Shown: positions 36,264 to 48,085 of the stretch, piece by piece
How the letters are laid out: every line of letters starts with the position of its first letter
How positions within the stretch are numbered: the first letter of the stretch is position 1
Assembly: GCA_039809495.1 (NCBI GenBank)
Contig: JBDHVC010000018.1
Location: 8,341-72,340 of the forward strand
From: JAFLCL01 sp039809495
GTDB taxonomy: Bacteria > Myxococcota_A > Polyangia > Polyangiales > Sandaracinaceae
Direction of reading: 5' to 3'
Length of the DNA: 64,000 nt
The notes under the pieces: model-generated
Databases searched by the model: none
Seen by the model: only the letters and a program-made list of their open reading frames with translations
What the model was told of the DNA's origin: nothing
Program-made: the position numbers and the translations under genes

Positions 36264-37403
36264 ATGCGACATGACGCGCTCCTCGCTCTCGCCGACGGCA
36301 CCCTGTTTCGAGGGGAGGCCGTCGGAGCCGCCGGGGCCACCACCGGCGAGGTCGTGTTCAACACCGCGATGACGGGCTACCAGGAGATCCTCACGGATCC
36401 CTCGTACGCGCGGCAGATCGTCACGCTCACCTGCCCGCACGTCGGCAACACGGGCACGAACCCCGACGACGAGGAGTCGACCCGCGTGCACGCCGCCGGC
36501 CTCGTCGTGCGCGACGTGCCGCGCGTCGCCTCGAGCTGGCGCTCGATCGAGCCGCTCCGAGGCTACCTGGCGCGCCAGGGCGTCGTGGCGATCGCGGGGC
36601 TCGACACGCGCAAGCTGACGCGCCACCTGCGCGACGGGGGCCCGCAGAACGGCTGCATCGTGGCGGGGCCGGGCCTCGACGCGGACGACGCGATCGCGCG
36701 CGCGCGGGCCGCGCCGAGCATGGCGGGCATGGATCTCGGCCGGACGGTGAGCGTCGCCTCCTCGCACCCGTGGCGCGAGGGGACCTACGACCTCGACGCG
36801 CGCGCGCCGCGGGCCCGCCCCGCGCGCCACCGCGTCGTCACCTACGACTTCGGGATCAAGCGCTCCATCCTCCGGATCCTCGCCGAGGAGGGGTGCGAGC
36901 TCACGGTCGTCCCCGCGGCGACGCCCGCCGACGAGGTGCTCCGGCTCCGCCCCGACGGCGTCTGCCTCGCGAACGGGCCCGGCGATCCGGCGGCGAGCGG
37001 CTACGCGATCCGCACGGCCGAGGCGCTCCTCGCGGCGCGCGTCCCGCTCCTCGGGATCTGCATGGGGCACCAGCTCCTGGGCCTCGCCCTCGGCGCCAAG
37101 ACGCTGAAGATGCCGTTCGGCCACCACGGCGCGAACCACCCGGTGAAGGACCTCGAGGATGGCCGCGTGCTCATCACGAGCCAGAACCACGGCTTCGCCG
37201 TCGACGCGAGCACGCTGCCCGAGAGCGCGCGCGTCACGCACGTCTCGCTCTTCGACGGCTCGCTCCAGGGCTTCCGGCTCCTCGATCGGCCGGTGCTCAC
37301 CTTCCAGGGCCACCCGGAGGCCGCGCCCGGACCGAACGACGTCCGCTATCTCTTTCGGCGCTTCGTGGCGCTGCTCGGGGGCGGCCTCGGGGGGGAGCGC
37401 TGA
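36264..37403 (+). CDS. carA: Carbamoyl-phosphate synthase small chain
   Basis: 379 residues, full length. N-terminal CPSase small-chain domain (LADGTLFRGEAVG) and a class I glutamine amidotransferase domain with nucleophile Cys in LGICMGHQLLG and His/Glu in FQGHPEAAPGP. It supplies ammonia from glutamine to CarB for carbamoyl phosphate, used in pyrimidine and arginine synthesis. The next ATG (carB) follows the stop after one base. The leader holds no obvious peptide. Confidence 0.97.
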   Translation: MRHDALLALADGTLFRGEAVGAAGATTGEVVFNTAMTGYQEILTDPSYARQIVTLTCPHVGNTGTNPDDEESTRVHAAGLVVRDVPRVASSWRSIEPLRGYLARQGVVAIAGLDTRKLTRHLRDGGPQNGCIVAGPGLDADDAIARARAAPSMAGMDLGRTVSVASSHPWREGTYDLDARAPRARPARHRVVTYDFGIKRSILRILAEEGCELTVVPAATPADEVLRLRPDGVCLANGPGDPAASGYAIRTAEALLAARVPLLGICMGHQLLGLALGAKTLKMPFGHHGANHPVKDLEDGRVLITSQNHGFAVDASTLPESARVTHVSLFDGSLQGFRLLDRPVLTFQGHPEAAPGPNDVRYLFRRFVALLGGGLGGER

Positions 37404-37404
37404 G

Positions 37405-40637
<3,233 letters not shown>

Positions 40638-40641
<4 letters not shown>

Positions 40642-40665
40642 GGGCGTATGGCCATACGCCCCTAC
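40638..40665. repeat. Perfect 28-bp palindrome at the carB stop
   Basis: Each arm is 14 bp (GTAGGGGCGTATGG and its exact complement), with no loop. The carB stop TAG is bases 2-4. It is the head of a longer element repeated at 40705-40735. A REP/BIME-like terminator or repeat; no T-run. Confidence 0.7.
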
Positions 40666-40704
40666 ACGCGGCTGGGCCGCGTGGACCGGATGTCGATCGG
40701 GAGG

Positions 40705-40735
40705 GTGTGGCCATAGGCGCCTACGCGCGGGTGGG
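40705..40735. repeat. Second copy of the carB-end repeat, at the murI stop
   Basis: 31 bp similar to 40646-40676 in the same orientation (GTGTGGCCATAGGCGCC... against GTATGGCCATACGCCCC..., about five differences). The minus-strand murI-like stop (TAG, complement at 40721-40723) lies inside. The inner part is the palindrome TAGGCGCCTA. Confidence 0.6.
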
Positions 40736-41554
40736 TTGTGCGGTTCGGAGGTCGACCGGGAGCCTCGCCACGGCCCCGAGCTCGACGCCCCAGGCGGCGC
40801 GCGCGGCCGCCTCCATGGCCCGCGGCGAGCCGGTGGTGAAGAACGCCCGGGCTCCGCGAGGCGCGCCGCGCGGCGCTCGGGCTCGGCGCGCGAGCGCGAG
40901 CGCGAAGGGCACGGCGGGATCGAGCAGCGCGACGCCCGGCAGCGCCGCCGCGAAGCGCTCCATCGCCGCGGGGTAGTGCGTGCACGCGAGGAGGAGCGCG
41001 TCGAGGTGCGCGAGCGGTCGCACGATCCGCGCGAGGTCCTCGGCGAAGCGCGCGCTCTCGACGAGGCCCGCCTCGATGTGCGCCGAGAGCGGCTGGGCGA
41101 CGCGCGAGACGACGTGGATCCCGAGGCTCGCGAGCGCGCGGCGGTGGGCGCCCGCGCGGACGGTGCGCGCCCCCCCGACGACGCCGACGCGCCGCGCTCC
41201 ACACTCGACGACGCAGGCGATCCCGTGCTCGATGATCCCCTCGACCGGGACCGGGAGCGGGCCGAGGCGCGCGAGCGTGGTGCTCGCCGCGTTGCACGCG
41301 AGGGCGACCTGCTCGCAGCCTCGCTCGGCGAGCCAGCGCACCGCGTCGCGGACCCTCGCCTCGAGCGCGCGCGGCGGCTGCTTCCCGTAGGGCGTGACCC
41401 CCGCGTCCGAGAGGTAGACGATGTCGAGGGCGGGCGCGCGCGCCTCGAGCTCGCGGAGCAGCCCGACGCCGCCGATCCCCCAGTCGAGGACGCCCACGCG
41501 CGGCCGCTCGCCTCGCGGCGCCGTGACGCGAGCCGTCGCCTCCCGCCTCGTCAC
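40721..41554 (-). CDS. Glutamate racemase homologue with altered active site
   Basis: 277 residues, MurI fold. Both catalytic Cys positions are kept: ACNAAST (Cys87) and LACTHYP (Cys191, His193). The conserved N-terminal DSGxGG is DWGIGG, with Trp25 in place of the Ser that helps bind the substrate backbone, and CNTA is CNAA. It therefore looks like a racemase of this family with altered specificity or low activity, and it may not be the cell-wall MurI. The start GTG 41554 overlaps the stop of the fusion gene by 4 bp, and it lies last in the thiolase-fusion operon. Confidence 0.8.
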   Translation of the reverse strand: MTRREATARVTAPRGERPRVGVLDWGIGGVGLLRELEARAPALDIVYLSDAGVTPYGKQPPRALEARVRDAVRWLAERGCEQVALACNAASTTLARLGPLPVPVEGIIEHGIACVVECGARRVGVVGGARTVRAGAHRRALASLGIHVVSRVAQPLSAHIEAGLVESARFAEDLARIVRPLAHLDALLLACTHYPAAMERFAAALPGVALLDPAVPFALALARRARAPRGAPRGARAFFTTGSPRAMEAAARAAWGVELGAVARLPVDLRTAQPTRA

Positions 41555-43476
41555 GGGAACCGGAGCGCGGGGATCGCGCCCCTCGCGATCGGGCCGGTGT
41601 CGAACGCGACGACGCGCTGCCGAGGTGAGAGCGTCAGGACCTCGAGCACACGCCCGGGGAAGCGGCTCTCGAAGTACCAGCGGTACTCGTGCTCGGCGCG
41701 GATCGGGTTGTAACGGAGCATCGTCCGCCACTCGGGGTGCGAGGTGAGCGCGGCGAGGTCCCGCTGGAAGGCGGGGGCGCTGTGCGGCGCGAGGAGGTGG
41801 GAGAGCGCGTCCCTCGCGAAGCGGGCGAGCTCGCGCGGCGACCCGAGGCGCAGCGGCTGCTCCACCATGTCGACCATCCAGATCCGCCCGCCCGGCGCGA
41901 GCACACGCATGCACTCGGCGACGATCGGGTCCCAGTCCAGGTAGCGGAACGAGAGGAACGAGAGGACGACGTCGACGCTCTGGTCGGGCAGCGCGAGGCG
42001 GGGCTCGTCGACGACGTCGAAGGCGAGCCGATCGTGCGCGGTGCTGCGCCGTCGCGCGTGCGCGATCATGCGCGGCGAGGCGTCGAGGCCGATCCCCGAC
42101 GCGATCCAGCCGCGCTCGTCCAGCGCGCGGAGCAAGGCCCCGTTCCCGCAGCCGAGGTCGAGGACGCGGAGCGATCGGCCCTCCTCTTCCGCGAGGCGTC
42201 GCGCGCGCCGCGCGACCCACCTCCACTCCGCTCGCCGCACGCGGATGTCCACGAACGCGGCGTCGTAGAGGTCGGCGACGGCGTCGTACGAGGCCCCGCC
42301 CGCGACGGGCTCGGGCGTGAACGAGAGCATCGGATCCGCCCGCGCGCCGGCGTACTTCCGGATCGAGCCGAGGAGGCCGTGGGTCTTCTTGCCGGGCGTC
42401 GAGATGACGTAGAGGCGCGCGCGGCGCGCGGCGCGCGGCCCTGCCCAGCGGAAGCGATCGGGGCGCGCGGAGAACGTCGTGTAGCCGTGGTGACCGTGCG
42501 CCTCGATCCCGTACGTCCGCGCGATGAACGCCGCGAACCAGCGCCCCGTGCGGCAGGCGTGGAAGTAGGCGCGCGCGCCCTCGCGGAAGGGCGGCGCCCC
42601 CTCGCGGGCGAGCGCCCGCCACTCGTGGGGCGAGAGCTGCTCGGGCCACGCGACGGAGCCGAACATGACGCCGTACATCCCCGAGTGCCCGATGAAGTGG
42701 AGCTCCTCCACCTCCCGTCCGTCGCGCGCGAGCGCGCGCATCGCCTCGACGAAGTCGGCCTTCGTCTCGAGCGGCGCGAGCACGATCTGCGCGTCGGGGT
42801 GGCGCGCGCGCAGCTCCGCGGCGAGGGTCCGCGAGGCGACCGCGAATTCCGCCGAGCCGCCGCGGTAGCGCGTCGTGTGGCCCACCCAGACGACGGGCGC
42901 GCGGCTCGCGCGCTCGAAGGGCACGCGCGGGTGCGAGCCCGAGGGGATCCACGCGCCGAAGCTCCCCACGAGGTCGACCCGCTCGCGGCGCTCGAGATCG
43001 TAGACGGCCATGCGGAGCGGGGAGGGCGTATAGACGTGGAGCGAGAGCCCGCCCGCGGGCGCGCGCATGTCGTGGACGAGCGCCGGATCGACGCTCACGT
43101 GGTCGCGGCCCTCGCCGCCCTCGCGCGAGACCTCTCGGCTCGACGCCACGACGAGCTCCGCGCCGCGCCACGCGAAGCGTCGCTCGACGAAGGCGCCCTC
43201 GAGGGGCACGACGAAGCCGCCGCCTCCCCCGTGATCGTGCGGCGCGCAGCGCGCCCCCGTCCCCCAGCGCGCGAGCATCACCTCGAGCTCCGGGCGCACG
43301 ACGAGGCTCGTGCGCGAGTAGGGCTCGCCGGCTCGGGGAGGCGGCGCGAGCGGCGAGAGGCGCTCGCGGAGCGCGACCAGGGCCTCGCGGAGCGCGGGAT
43401 CGGGGCGCTCCTCCTCGGCCGCGCGCTGGAGGCGGAGCAGGAGCTCGTCGGGGAGGAGGGATCCCGCGGGCGGCAT
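41551..43476 (-). CDS. Three-domain fusion: cysteine-dioxygenase-like cupin, caspase-like domain, SAM methyltransferase
   Basis: 641 residues. Residues 1-165 match the cysteine dioxygenase cupin: CAPHDHGG (His80, His82) and LSLHVYTP (His147) form the three-His iron site. Residues about 190-370 are alpha/beta with FIGHSG (His264) and FHACRTG (Cys308), the spacing and context of the His/Cys dyad in clan CD (caspase/CHAT/DUF4347-like) peptidases. Residues about 395-620 are a class I methyltransferase (VLDLGCGNG at 438-446, acidic GIGLDAS). I know no family with this order. Start ATG 43476 overlaps the thiolase stop by one base (TGATG), and its own stop overlaps the racemase start. No signal peptide. 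The middle assignment is by motif only. Confidence 0.72.
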   Translation of the reverse strand: MPPAGSLLPDELLLRLQRAAEEERPDPALREALVALRERLSPLAPPPRAGEPYSRTSLVVRPELEVMLARWGTGARCAPHDHGGGGGFVVPLEGAFVERRFAWRGAELVVASSREVSREGGEGRDHVSVDPALVHDMRAPAGGLSLHVYTPSPLRMAVYDLERRERVDLVGSFGAWIPSGSHPRVPFERASRAPVVWVGHTTRYRGGSAEFAVASRTLAAELRARHPDAQIVLAPLETKADFVEAMRALARDGREVEELHFIGHSGMYGVMFGSVAWPEQLSPHEWRALAREGAPPFREGARAYFHACRTGRWFAAFIARTYGIEAHGHHGYTTFSARPDRFRWAGPRAARRARLYVISTPGKKTHGLLGSIRKYAGARADPMLSFTPEPVAGGASYDAVADLYDAAFVDIRVRRAEWRWVARRARRLAEEEGRSLRVLDLGCGNGALLRALDERGWIASGIGLDASPRMIAHARRRSTAHDRLAFDVVDEPRLALPDQSVDVVLSFLSFRYLDWDPIVAECMRVLAPGGRIWMVDMVEQPLRLGSPRELARFARDALSHLLAPHSAPAFQRDLAALTSHPEWRTMLRYNPIRAEHEYRWYFESRFPGRVLEVLTLSPRQRVVAFDTGPIARGAIPALRFP

Positions 43477-44657
43477 CAACCCTTGCGGTACATCGTCACC
43501 ACGCACGCGCCGCCGAGGCCGATGTTGTGCTGGAGCGCGACGCGCGCGCCATCGACCTGGCGATCGCCCGCCTGCCCGCGGAGCTGCCAGACGAGCTCGG
43601 TGCACTGCGCGAGGCCGGTCGCGCCGAGCGGGTGTCCCTTGCTCAAGAGGCCGCCCGAGGGGTTCGTGACCCACCTCCCGCCGTAGGTGTTGTCGTCGTC
43701 CCAGATGAGCTTCTCGGCCTCGCCCTCCTTCGCGAGCCCGAGCGCCTCGTAGGTGAGGACCTCGTTCGTCGTGAAGCAGTCGTGGAGCTCGACGACCTGC
43801 ACGTCGGAGGGGCCGAGCCCCGCCTCGGCGTACACCTTGTCGGCGGCGCTCTTCGCCATGTCGTAGCCGACCATCTTCAGCATCGAGCCCTCGTCGAAGC
43901 TCGAGCGGTAGTCGGTCGCCATCGCCTGGCCGGCGATCCACACGTCGCCCGAGCGGCCGAGCCTCTTCGCGAAGTCGTCGCTCGCGAGGATCGCGGCCGC
44001 GGCGCCGCACGTGGGCGGGCAGCACTGGTAGCGCGTGAGCGGGTCGAAGACCTCCGGGCTCGCGAGGATCTCGTCGACCGAGTACGTCTCGCGGAAGAGC
44101 GCGTAGGGGTTCTTCGCGGCGTGCCTTCGCGCCTTCTCCGCGACCTTCGCGAAGGTCTCGCGCTTCGTCCCGTACTTCCAGCGGTACTCGCGCCCCGCGC
44201 CGCCGAACATCTGCGCGGCGACCGGCGCGGACGTGAAGCCCTGCTCCTCGTTCATCACGCCGACGTGGCGCTCGAGCGGGTTCGCGCGATCGTTCCACTG
44301 CGCGGTGAGCGCGCCCTTCTGCATCTGCTCGAAGCCGACGACGAGCACGCACTCCGCGAGCCCGCCCGCTACAGCCTGCCGACCGAGGAAGAGCGCGGTC
44401 GAGCCGGTCGAGCAGTTGTTGTTGACGTTGACGACGGGGATGCCGGTGAGCCCCACGTCGTAGACCGCGCGCTGGCCCGAGGTCGAGTCGCCGTAGACGT
44501 AGCCGGCGTAGGCCTGCTCGATCTGCTCGTAGGCGACGCCCGCGTCCTTCATCGCCTCGCGGATCGCGTTCGCGGCCATCACGTTGTACTCGTCGCTCGC
44601 GCCCGGCTTCTGGAACTTCACCATGCCGACGCCGATCACGTTCACTCTTCGCGACAT
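43476..44657 (-). CDS. SCPx-type thiolase / lipid-transfer-like acyl-CoA acetyltransferase
   Basis: 393 residues from ATG 44657, with GAGGAG at a good distance. Thiolase fold of the SCP-x branch: nucleophile Cys in NNNCSTGS (Cys82), HDCFT, and GHPLGATGLAQ with the activating Cys/His region. It lacks its own SCP2 tail; SCP2 domains are found in the MFE-2 protein nearby. Family members cleave branched or sterol-side-chain 3-oxoacyl-CoA. It heads the operon with the fusion protein and the racemase homologue. The 184-bp gap before it carries the divergent small gene. Confidence 0.87.
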   Translation of the reverse strand: MSRRVNVIGVGMVKFQKPGASDEYNVMAANAIREAMKDAGVAYEQIEQAYAGYVYGDSTSGQRAVYDVGLTGIPVVNVNNNCSTGSTALFLGRQAVAGGLAECVLVVGFEQMQKGALTAQWNDRANPLERHVGVMNEEQGFTSAPVAAQMFGGAGREYRWKYGTKRETFAKVAEKARRHAAKNPYALFRETYSVDEILASPEVFDPLTRYQCCPPTCGAAAAILASDDFAKRLGRSGDVWIAGQAMATDYRSSFDEGSMLKMVGYDMAKSAADKVYAEAGLGPSDVQVVELHDCFTTNEVLTYEALGLAKEGEAEKLIWDDDNTYGGRWVTNPSGGLLSKGHPLGATGLAQCTELVWQLRGQAGDRQVDGARVALQHNIGLGGACVVTMYRKG

Positions 44658-44796
44658 CACTTGCTCCTCGATGCTGGGGTGGCCTCTCTCGAGCGCCGAG
44701 CGGGGAGGAGATGATACGGCATCGGCGGCGCGAGGGAGCGGACGCGTGCGCCGCCGAGGTTTCGCCGAGGGCGCGCCGCGTGATAGCGATCTCGAC

Positions 44797-44817
44797 GCGC
44801 GGCGGCTCGCGCCGCGC
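44797..44817 (+). other. Hairpin in the leader of the small gene
   Basis: GCGCGGCG / CGCCGCGC, an 8-bp perfect stem with loop GCTCG, ending about 11 nt before AGGAGG. TAGCGA at 44784-44789 may be the -10. Could be regulatory; untested. Confidence 0.35.
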
Positions 44818-44841
44818 CCGAACGCTCAGGAGGAACGAACG

Positions 44842-45069
44842 ATGGACACGTGGCTCCCCACCCTCATCACCCAGACCCCGCAAGAAGGCTTCGAGCTGGC
44901 GATCACCCTGAGCCGCCGCGGCGTGAAGTACACGCAGCCCGACGTCGAGGTGCTGAAGAAGCTCCGCTCGGCCTACGCCGAGAGCGCCGAGGGCCTCACC
45001 GCGGCCTCGCAGGTCGTCGCGATCAACTTCCAGACGATCGCCGCCGCGAACAACTACTGGCGCAAGTGA
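44842..45069 (+). CDS. Small hypothetical protein with strong ribosome site
   Basis: 75 residues, balanced composition (helical, ends NNYWRK), unlike the Arg/Ala-rich shadow frames around it. A canonical AGGAGG lies 7-8 nt before the ATG and a clean hairpin terminator follows. It sits between the MFE-2 and thiolase genes but on the opposite strand. No Cys, no signal, no known domain. The ribosome site and terminator make it one of the better supported small genes here; function unknown. Confidence 0.7.
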   Translation: MDTWLPTLITQTPQEGFELAITLSRRGVKYTQPDVEVLKKLRSAYAESAEGLTAASQVVAINFQTIAAANNYWRK

Positions 45070-45092
45070 GCGGGCGCCCTCGCCCCCGCGCT

Positions 45093-45115
45093 CCCCTCTC
45101 GCGCTCGGAGAGGGG
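45093..45115 (+). terminator. Hairpin terminator after the small gene
   Basis: CCCCTCTC / GAGAGGGG, 8-bp perfect stem, 7-nt loop, 24 bp after the stop. Followed by a G-rich tract rather than T's. Confidence 0.5.
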
Positions 45116-45197
45116 CCGGGGGTGGGGGGGCCGAGGATGAGGGGGAGCGGTGAGGCTCGACGTCTGGGCGCTCGCGGACGGACGGCGGGTCGCGCGC

Positions 45198-47846
45198 TCA
45201 GCTCCGGAGGGCCGCGCCGAGCCGCCTCACGCGCGCCACGTCCCCGTCGATCCGCGCCTCGCCCCGCTGGTAGAGCGCCTCGAGCGAGCTCTTCGCCTCC
45301 GCGAAGGCGGCGAGGGCGGCGGCGCCGAGGGTCAGCGTGGCGCTGGCGGACTCGGGGCCTCCCTCGATGATCGTCACCGGGCGCGCGGCGAGGTCGATCG
45401 TGTATCGGGCGCCGCTCTCCTTCACGACGAGCGCGATCGTCCCCGGGACGCCTTCGTCGAGCTTCGCTGTCCGGAGGCGCGCGGCGAGAGCCTCGACGCT
45501 GGCCTTCGAGGTGTCCGCCGCCTTCGCCGCCGCGGGCTCGACGCTCGCCTTCGCGTCGCTCGATGCGCTCGCGCTCACGCCGCCGCCCGTGCGCGCCTGC
45601 ATCGCTTTGAGGACGTCCGCCGGATCGACCTTGCGCAAGAAGTCGAGCTTCTGGCTCGCCATGATGTTGCCGCTGATCTTGAGCTTGCCGCTCGTGAAGA
45701 GCTTCATCGCGTCGGCCTTGCCGCTCGCCATGTCCATGAAGTCGGCGTCGGTGATCTCGAGCGTGCAGCCCGCGGACGCGCTCTCGCCGACCGAGACGCT
45801 TCCGTCGCCGGCGGAGAGGTCGATCGTGTAGATGGCGTCGGGGTTCGAGAGGCGGAACTGGTAGACGGTCTTGATCTTGTCACCCTGACCGCCGGCCTTC
45901 TTGAGGTAAGCGCCGATGCCCTGGAAGACGTCCGCGCTCGTCGGCTGCGCGCTCGCCTCGCTCGCGCCCTTCGACGAGGCCTCGCTCGCGGGCCTCGTCG
46001 TCTTCGCGGCAGGCTTCGGGATCTCGTCATAGAGGGTCACGGCCGCGTTCGAGAGGACGATCTCGTCCCGCCCCTTGACCTTCACGCGGAAGAGGATCTT
46101 CCGATCGCTCTCCCTCCACATCTCGGTGACGATCGTCTCGCCGGGGAGGACGGGCTTCGCGAAGCGCACCTTGACGCTCTCGAAGTAGCGCGGGTCGCCG
46201 CCCTTCGCGAAGTTCGAGAGGACGTGGCGGACGGCGTAGCCGAAGGTGCAGAGGCCGTGGAGGATCGGCCGCTCGTAGCCGAACGCCTTGGCGAAGCTCG
46301 GGTCGGCGTGGAGCGGGTTCCAGTCGCCGGAGAGGCGGTAGAGCAGGGCCTGGTTCGCCGGGATCGCCTGCTCGACGACGGCGTCGGGCGCGCGATCGGG
46401 CGGCGCGTTCAGGTTCTTGTCGTCGGGGCCGCGATCACCGCCCCAGCCGCCCGCGCCACGGACGAAGGTGGTGATCTCGTTCTCGAAGAGCACCTCGCCC
46501 GAATCGTCCCGCGACTCGAAGGCCGTGACGACGACCGCGCCGCCCTTCTTCCCGCCCTCCGAGCCCTTGTCGTAGATGGCCTTGATCCGCGCCTTGTGCG
46601 TGAGGTTCGCGTGCGGCGGGAGTGGGCGCGTCACGCGCAGGTACTGCTCGCCGTGCAGGACGCGATCGAGCCCGAAATGCATGCCCGGCGCGGTCTTCCC
46701 CTCCTTGCCGAGATCGAAGATGCACTTGAGCGCCGGCACGACGCCGTAGGTCGGCAGGCCCACGAAGCCGTCGCCGTGGAATTCGTAGACGAGCTTGAGG
46801 TCCTTCTCGTCGAGCGGGTCGGCGGCGGCGCCCACGCCGAGCGCGTAGAGCGAGAGGTCGCGCTCGTCGTAGGACGTGCGCATCTCCGGGTACTCGTAGC
46901 CGAGCGCCTGATCGACGTCGATGAAGCGGTTACCGCCCTTGCTCGGGCCCGCCTTCACGTTGTCGAGGATGGGATCGAGCGCCTGGTTGATGCCCTCGGG
47001 GTGGGTCGCCTCCTCGAAGCTCCGGATCTCGCCCCAGCGCGCCTCGAGGTCCTCCGCGGAGACGGGGCGGCCGAGGCGGAACGTGACGCCCTTCGTGCGC
47101 TCGAAGCGGAGCTTCGCGTAGAAGCCGCCGCCCACCTCGAAGGTGCTGCCCGTCTCCTCGCACCGCTCGTGCGCGAGCCAGAGGACGAGCTGGGTGACGT
47201 AGGCGGGATCGAGCGCGTCGAGCAGCTCCTTCGGGAGCACCGTCTCCGTCATGCGCGAGGCGGCGACGGGGGCGATCGCGTTCACGAAGACGTTGTTCTT
47301 GCGGCCCTCGATCGCGAGCGTCTGCATGAGCCCGACGAGGCCGAGCTTGGCTGCGGAGTAGTTCGCCTGCCCGAAGTTGCCGTAGAGCCCCGCCGCGCTC
47401 GAGGTGAAGAGGATCCGGCCGTACTTCTGCTCGCGCATGATGGGCCACGCCGCGTGCGTCACGCGGAACGCGCCGTCGAGGTGGACGCGCTCGACGAGGC
47501 GGAAGTCGTCCCACGTCATCTTCTGGAAGGAGACGTCGCGGAGCACGCCCGCGTTGTTCACGACGACGTCCAGGCGCCCGAACGTGTCGATCGCCGTCTT
47601 CACGATCTTCTCGCCGTCCTCCACCGAGTCGTAGTTCGCGACGGCCTCGCCGCCCTTGGCGCGGATCTCGTCGACGACGTGGTCGGCCGCGCCCTTCGAC
47701 TGGCCCTCGCCGGTGTGGCTCCCGCCCAGGTCGTTCACCACGATCTTCGCGCCTCGCCGCGCGAAGCCGAGCGCGTGGGAGCGCCCGAGGCCGTTGCCCG
47801 CACCCGTCACCAAAACGACCTTGCCGTCGTACCTGAGCTCGCTCAT
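45198..47846 (-). CDS. MFE-2-like multifunctional enzyme: SDR, hydratase-2 and two SCP2 domains
   Basis: 882 residues. Residues 1-300: short-chain dehydrogenase of the 17beta-HSD4 type, TGAGNGLG (14-21), NNAG (97-100), catalytic Ser150, Tyr163, Lys167. Residues about 330-610: double hot-dog (MaoC-like) enoyl-CoA hydratase 2 with DWNPLH (Asp508, Asn510, His513). Then an Ala/Ser linker, an SCP2 sterol-carrier domain (about 645-755), another linker and a second, more diverged SCP2 domain (about 785-880). This is the order of animal peroxisomal MFE-2, with an extra SCP2. It hydrates and oxidises branched, very-long or sterol side-chain enoyl-CoA. Start ATG 47846 has GGAGACGAGG upstream. Monocistronic; the SCPx thiolase 0.5 kb away would supply the next step. 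Confidence 0.9.
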   Translation of the reverse strand: MSELRYDGKVVLVTGAGNGLGRSHALGFARRGAKIVVNDLGGSHTGEGQSKGAADHVVDEIRAKGGEAVANYDSVEDGEKIVKTAIDTFGRLDVVVNNAGVLRDVSFQKMTWDDFRLVERVHLDGAFRVTHAAWPIMREQKYGRILFTSSAAGLYGNFGQANYSAAKLGLVGLMQTLAIEGRKNNVFVNAIAPVAASRMTETVLPKELLDALDPAYVTQLVLWLAHERCEETGSTFEVGGGFYAKLRFERTKGVTFRLGRPVSAEDLEARWGEIRSFEEATHPEGINQALDPILDNVKAGPSKGGNRFIDVDQALGYEYPEMRTSYDERDLSLYALGVGAAADPLDEKDLKLVYEFHGDGFVGLPTYGVVPALKCIFDLGKEGKTAPGMHFGLDRVLHGEQYLRVTRPLPPHANLTHKARIKAIYDKGSEGGKKGGAVVVTAFESRDDSGEVLFENEITTFVRGAGGWGGDRGPDDKNLNAPPDRAPDAVVEQAIPANQALLYRLSGDWNPLHADPSFAKAFGYERPILHGLCTFGYAVRHVLSNFAKGGDPRYFESVKVRFAKPVLPGETIVTEMWRESDRKILFRVKVKGRDEIVLSNAAVTLYDEIPKPAAKTTRPASEASSKGASEASAQPTSADVFQGIGAYLKKAGGQGDKIKTVYQFRLSNPDAIYTIDLSAGDGSVSVGESASAGCTLEITDADFMDMASGKADAMKLFTSGKLKISGNIMASQKLDFLRKVDPADVLKAMQARTGGGVSASASSDAKASVEPAAAKAADTSKASVEALAARLRTAKLDEGVPGTIALVVKESGARYTIDLAARPVTIIEGGPESASATLTLGAAALAAFAEAKSSLEALYQRGEARIDGDVARVRRLGAALRS

Positions 47847-48085
47847 CGCCTCGTCTCCGATGTTCGGTTGTCGTCGCTCGCCCGCGTCCGGGCCGAGGGT
47901 CGCGGAATCATCGGGAGCCGGGCTCGGAAGATCAACCGGGAACGACGGCGCGGGCGTTGCCGTCGTCACGGCGCTGTCGTGTTCGGACGGCCGGAGCACG
48001 CGCTCGTCGACGAAGCCGGAGTGCAGACCTGGTCGGCGTTCGAGGGGTTCGACGCGCCCGCCGCGTAGAAGCTCCCGACGATGAG

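Noticed and set aside
41551..44883. An extension of the three-domain fusion upstream through the thiolase region
   Set aside because: The thiolase is encoded in another frame there. The fusion starts at 43476 with a TGATG overlap, and the upstream residues are Arg-rich noise.
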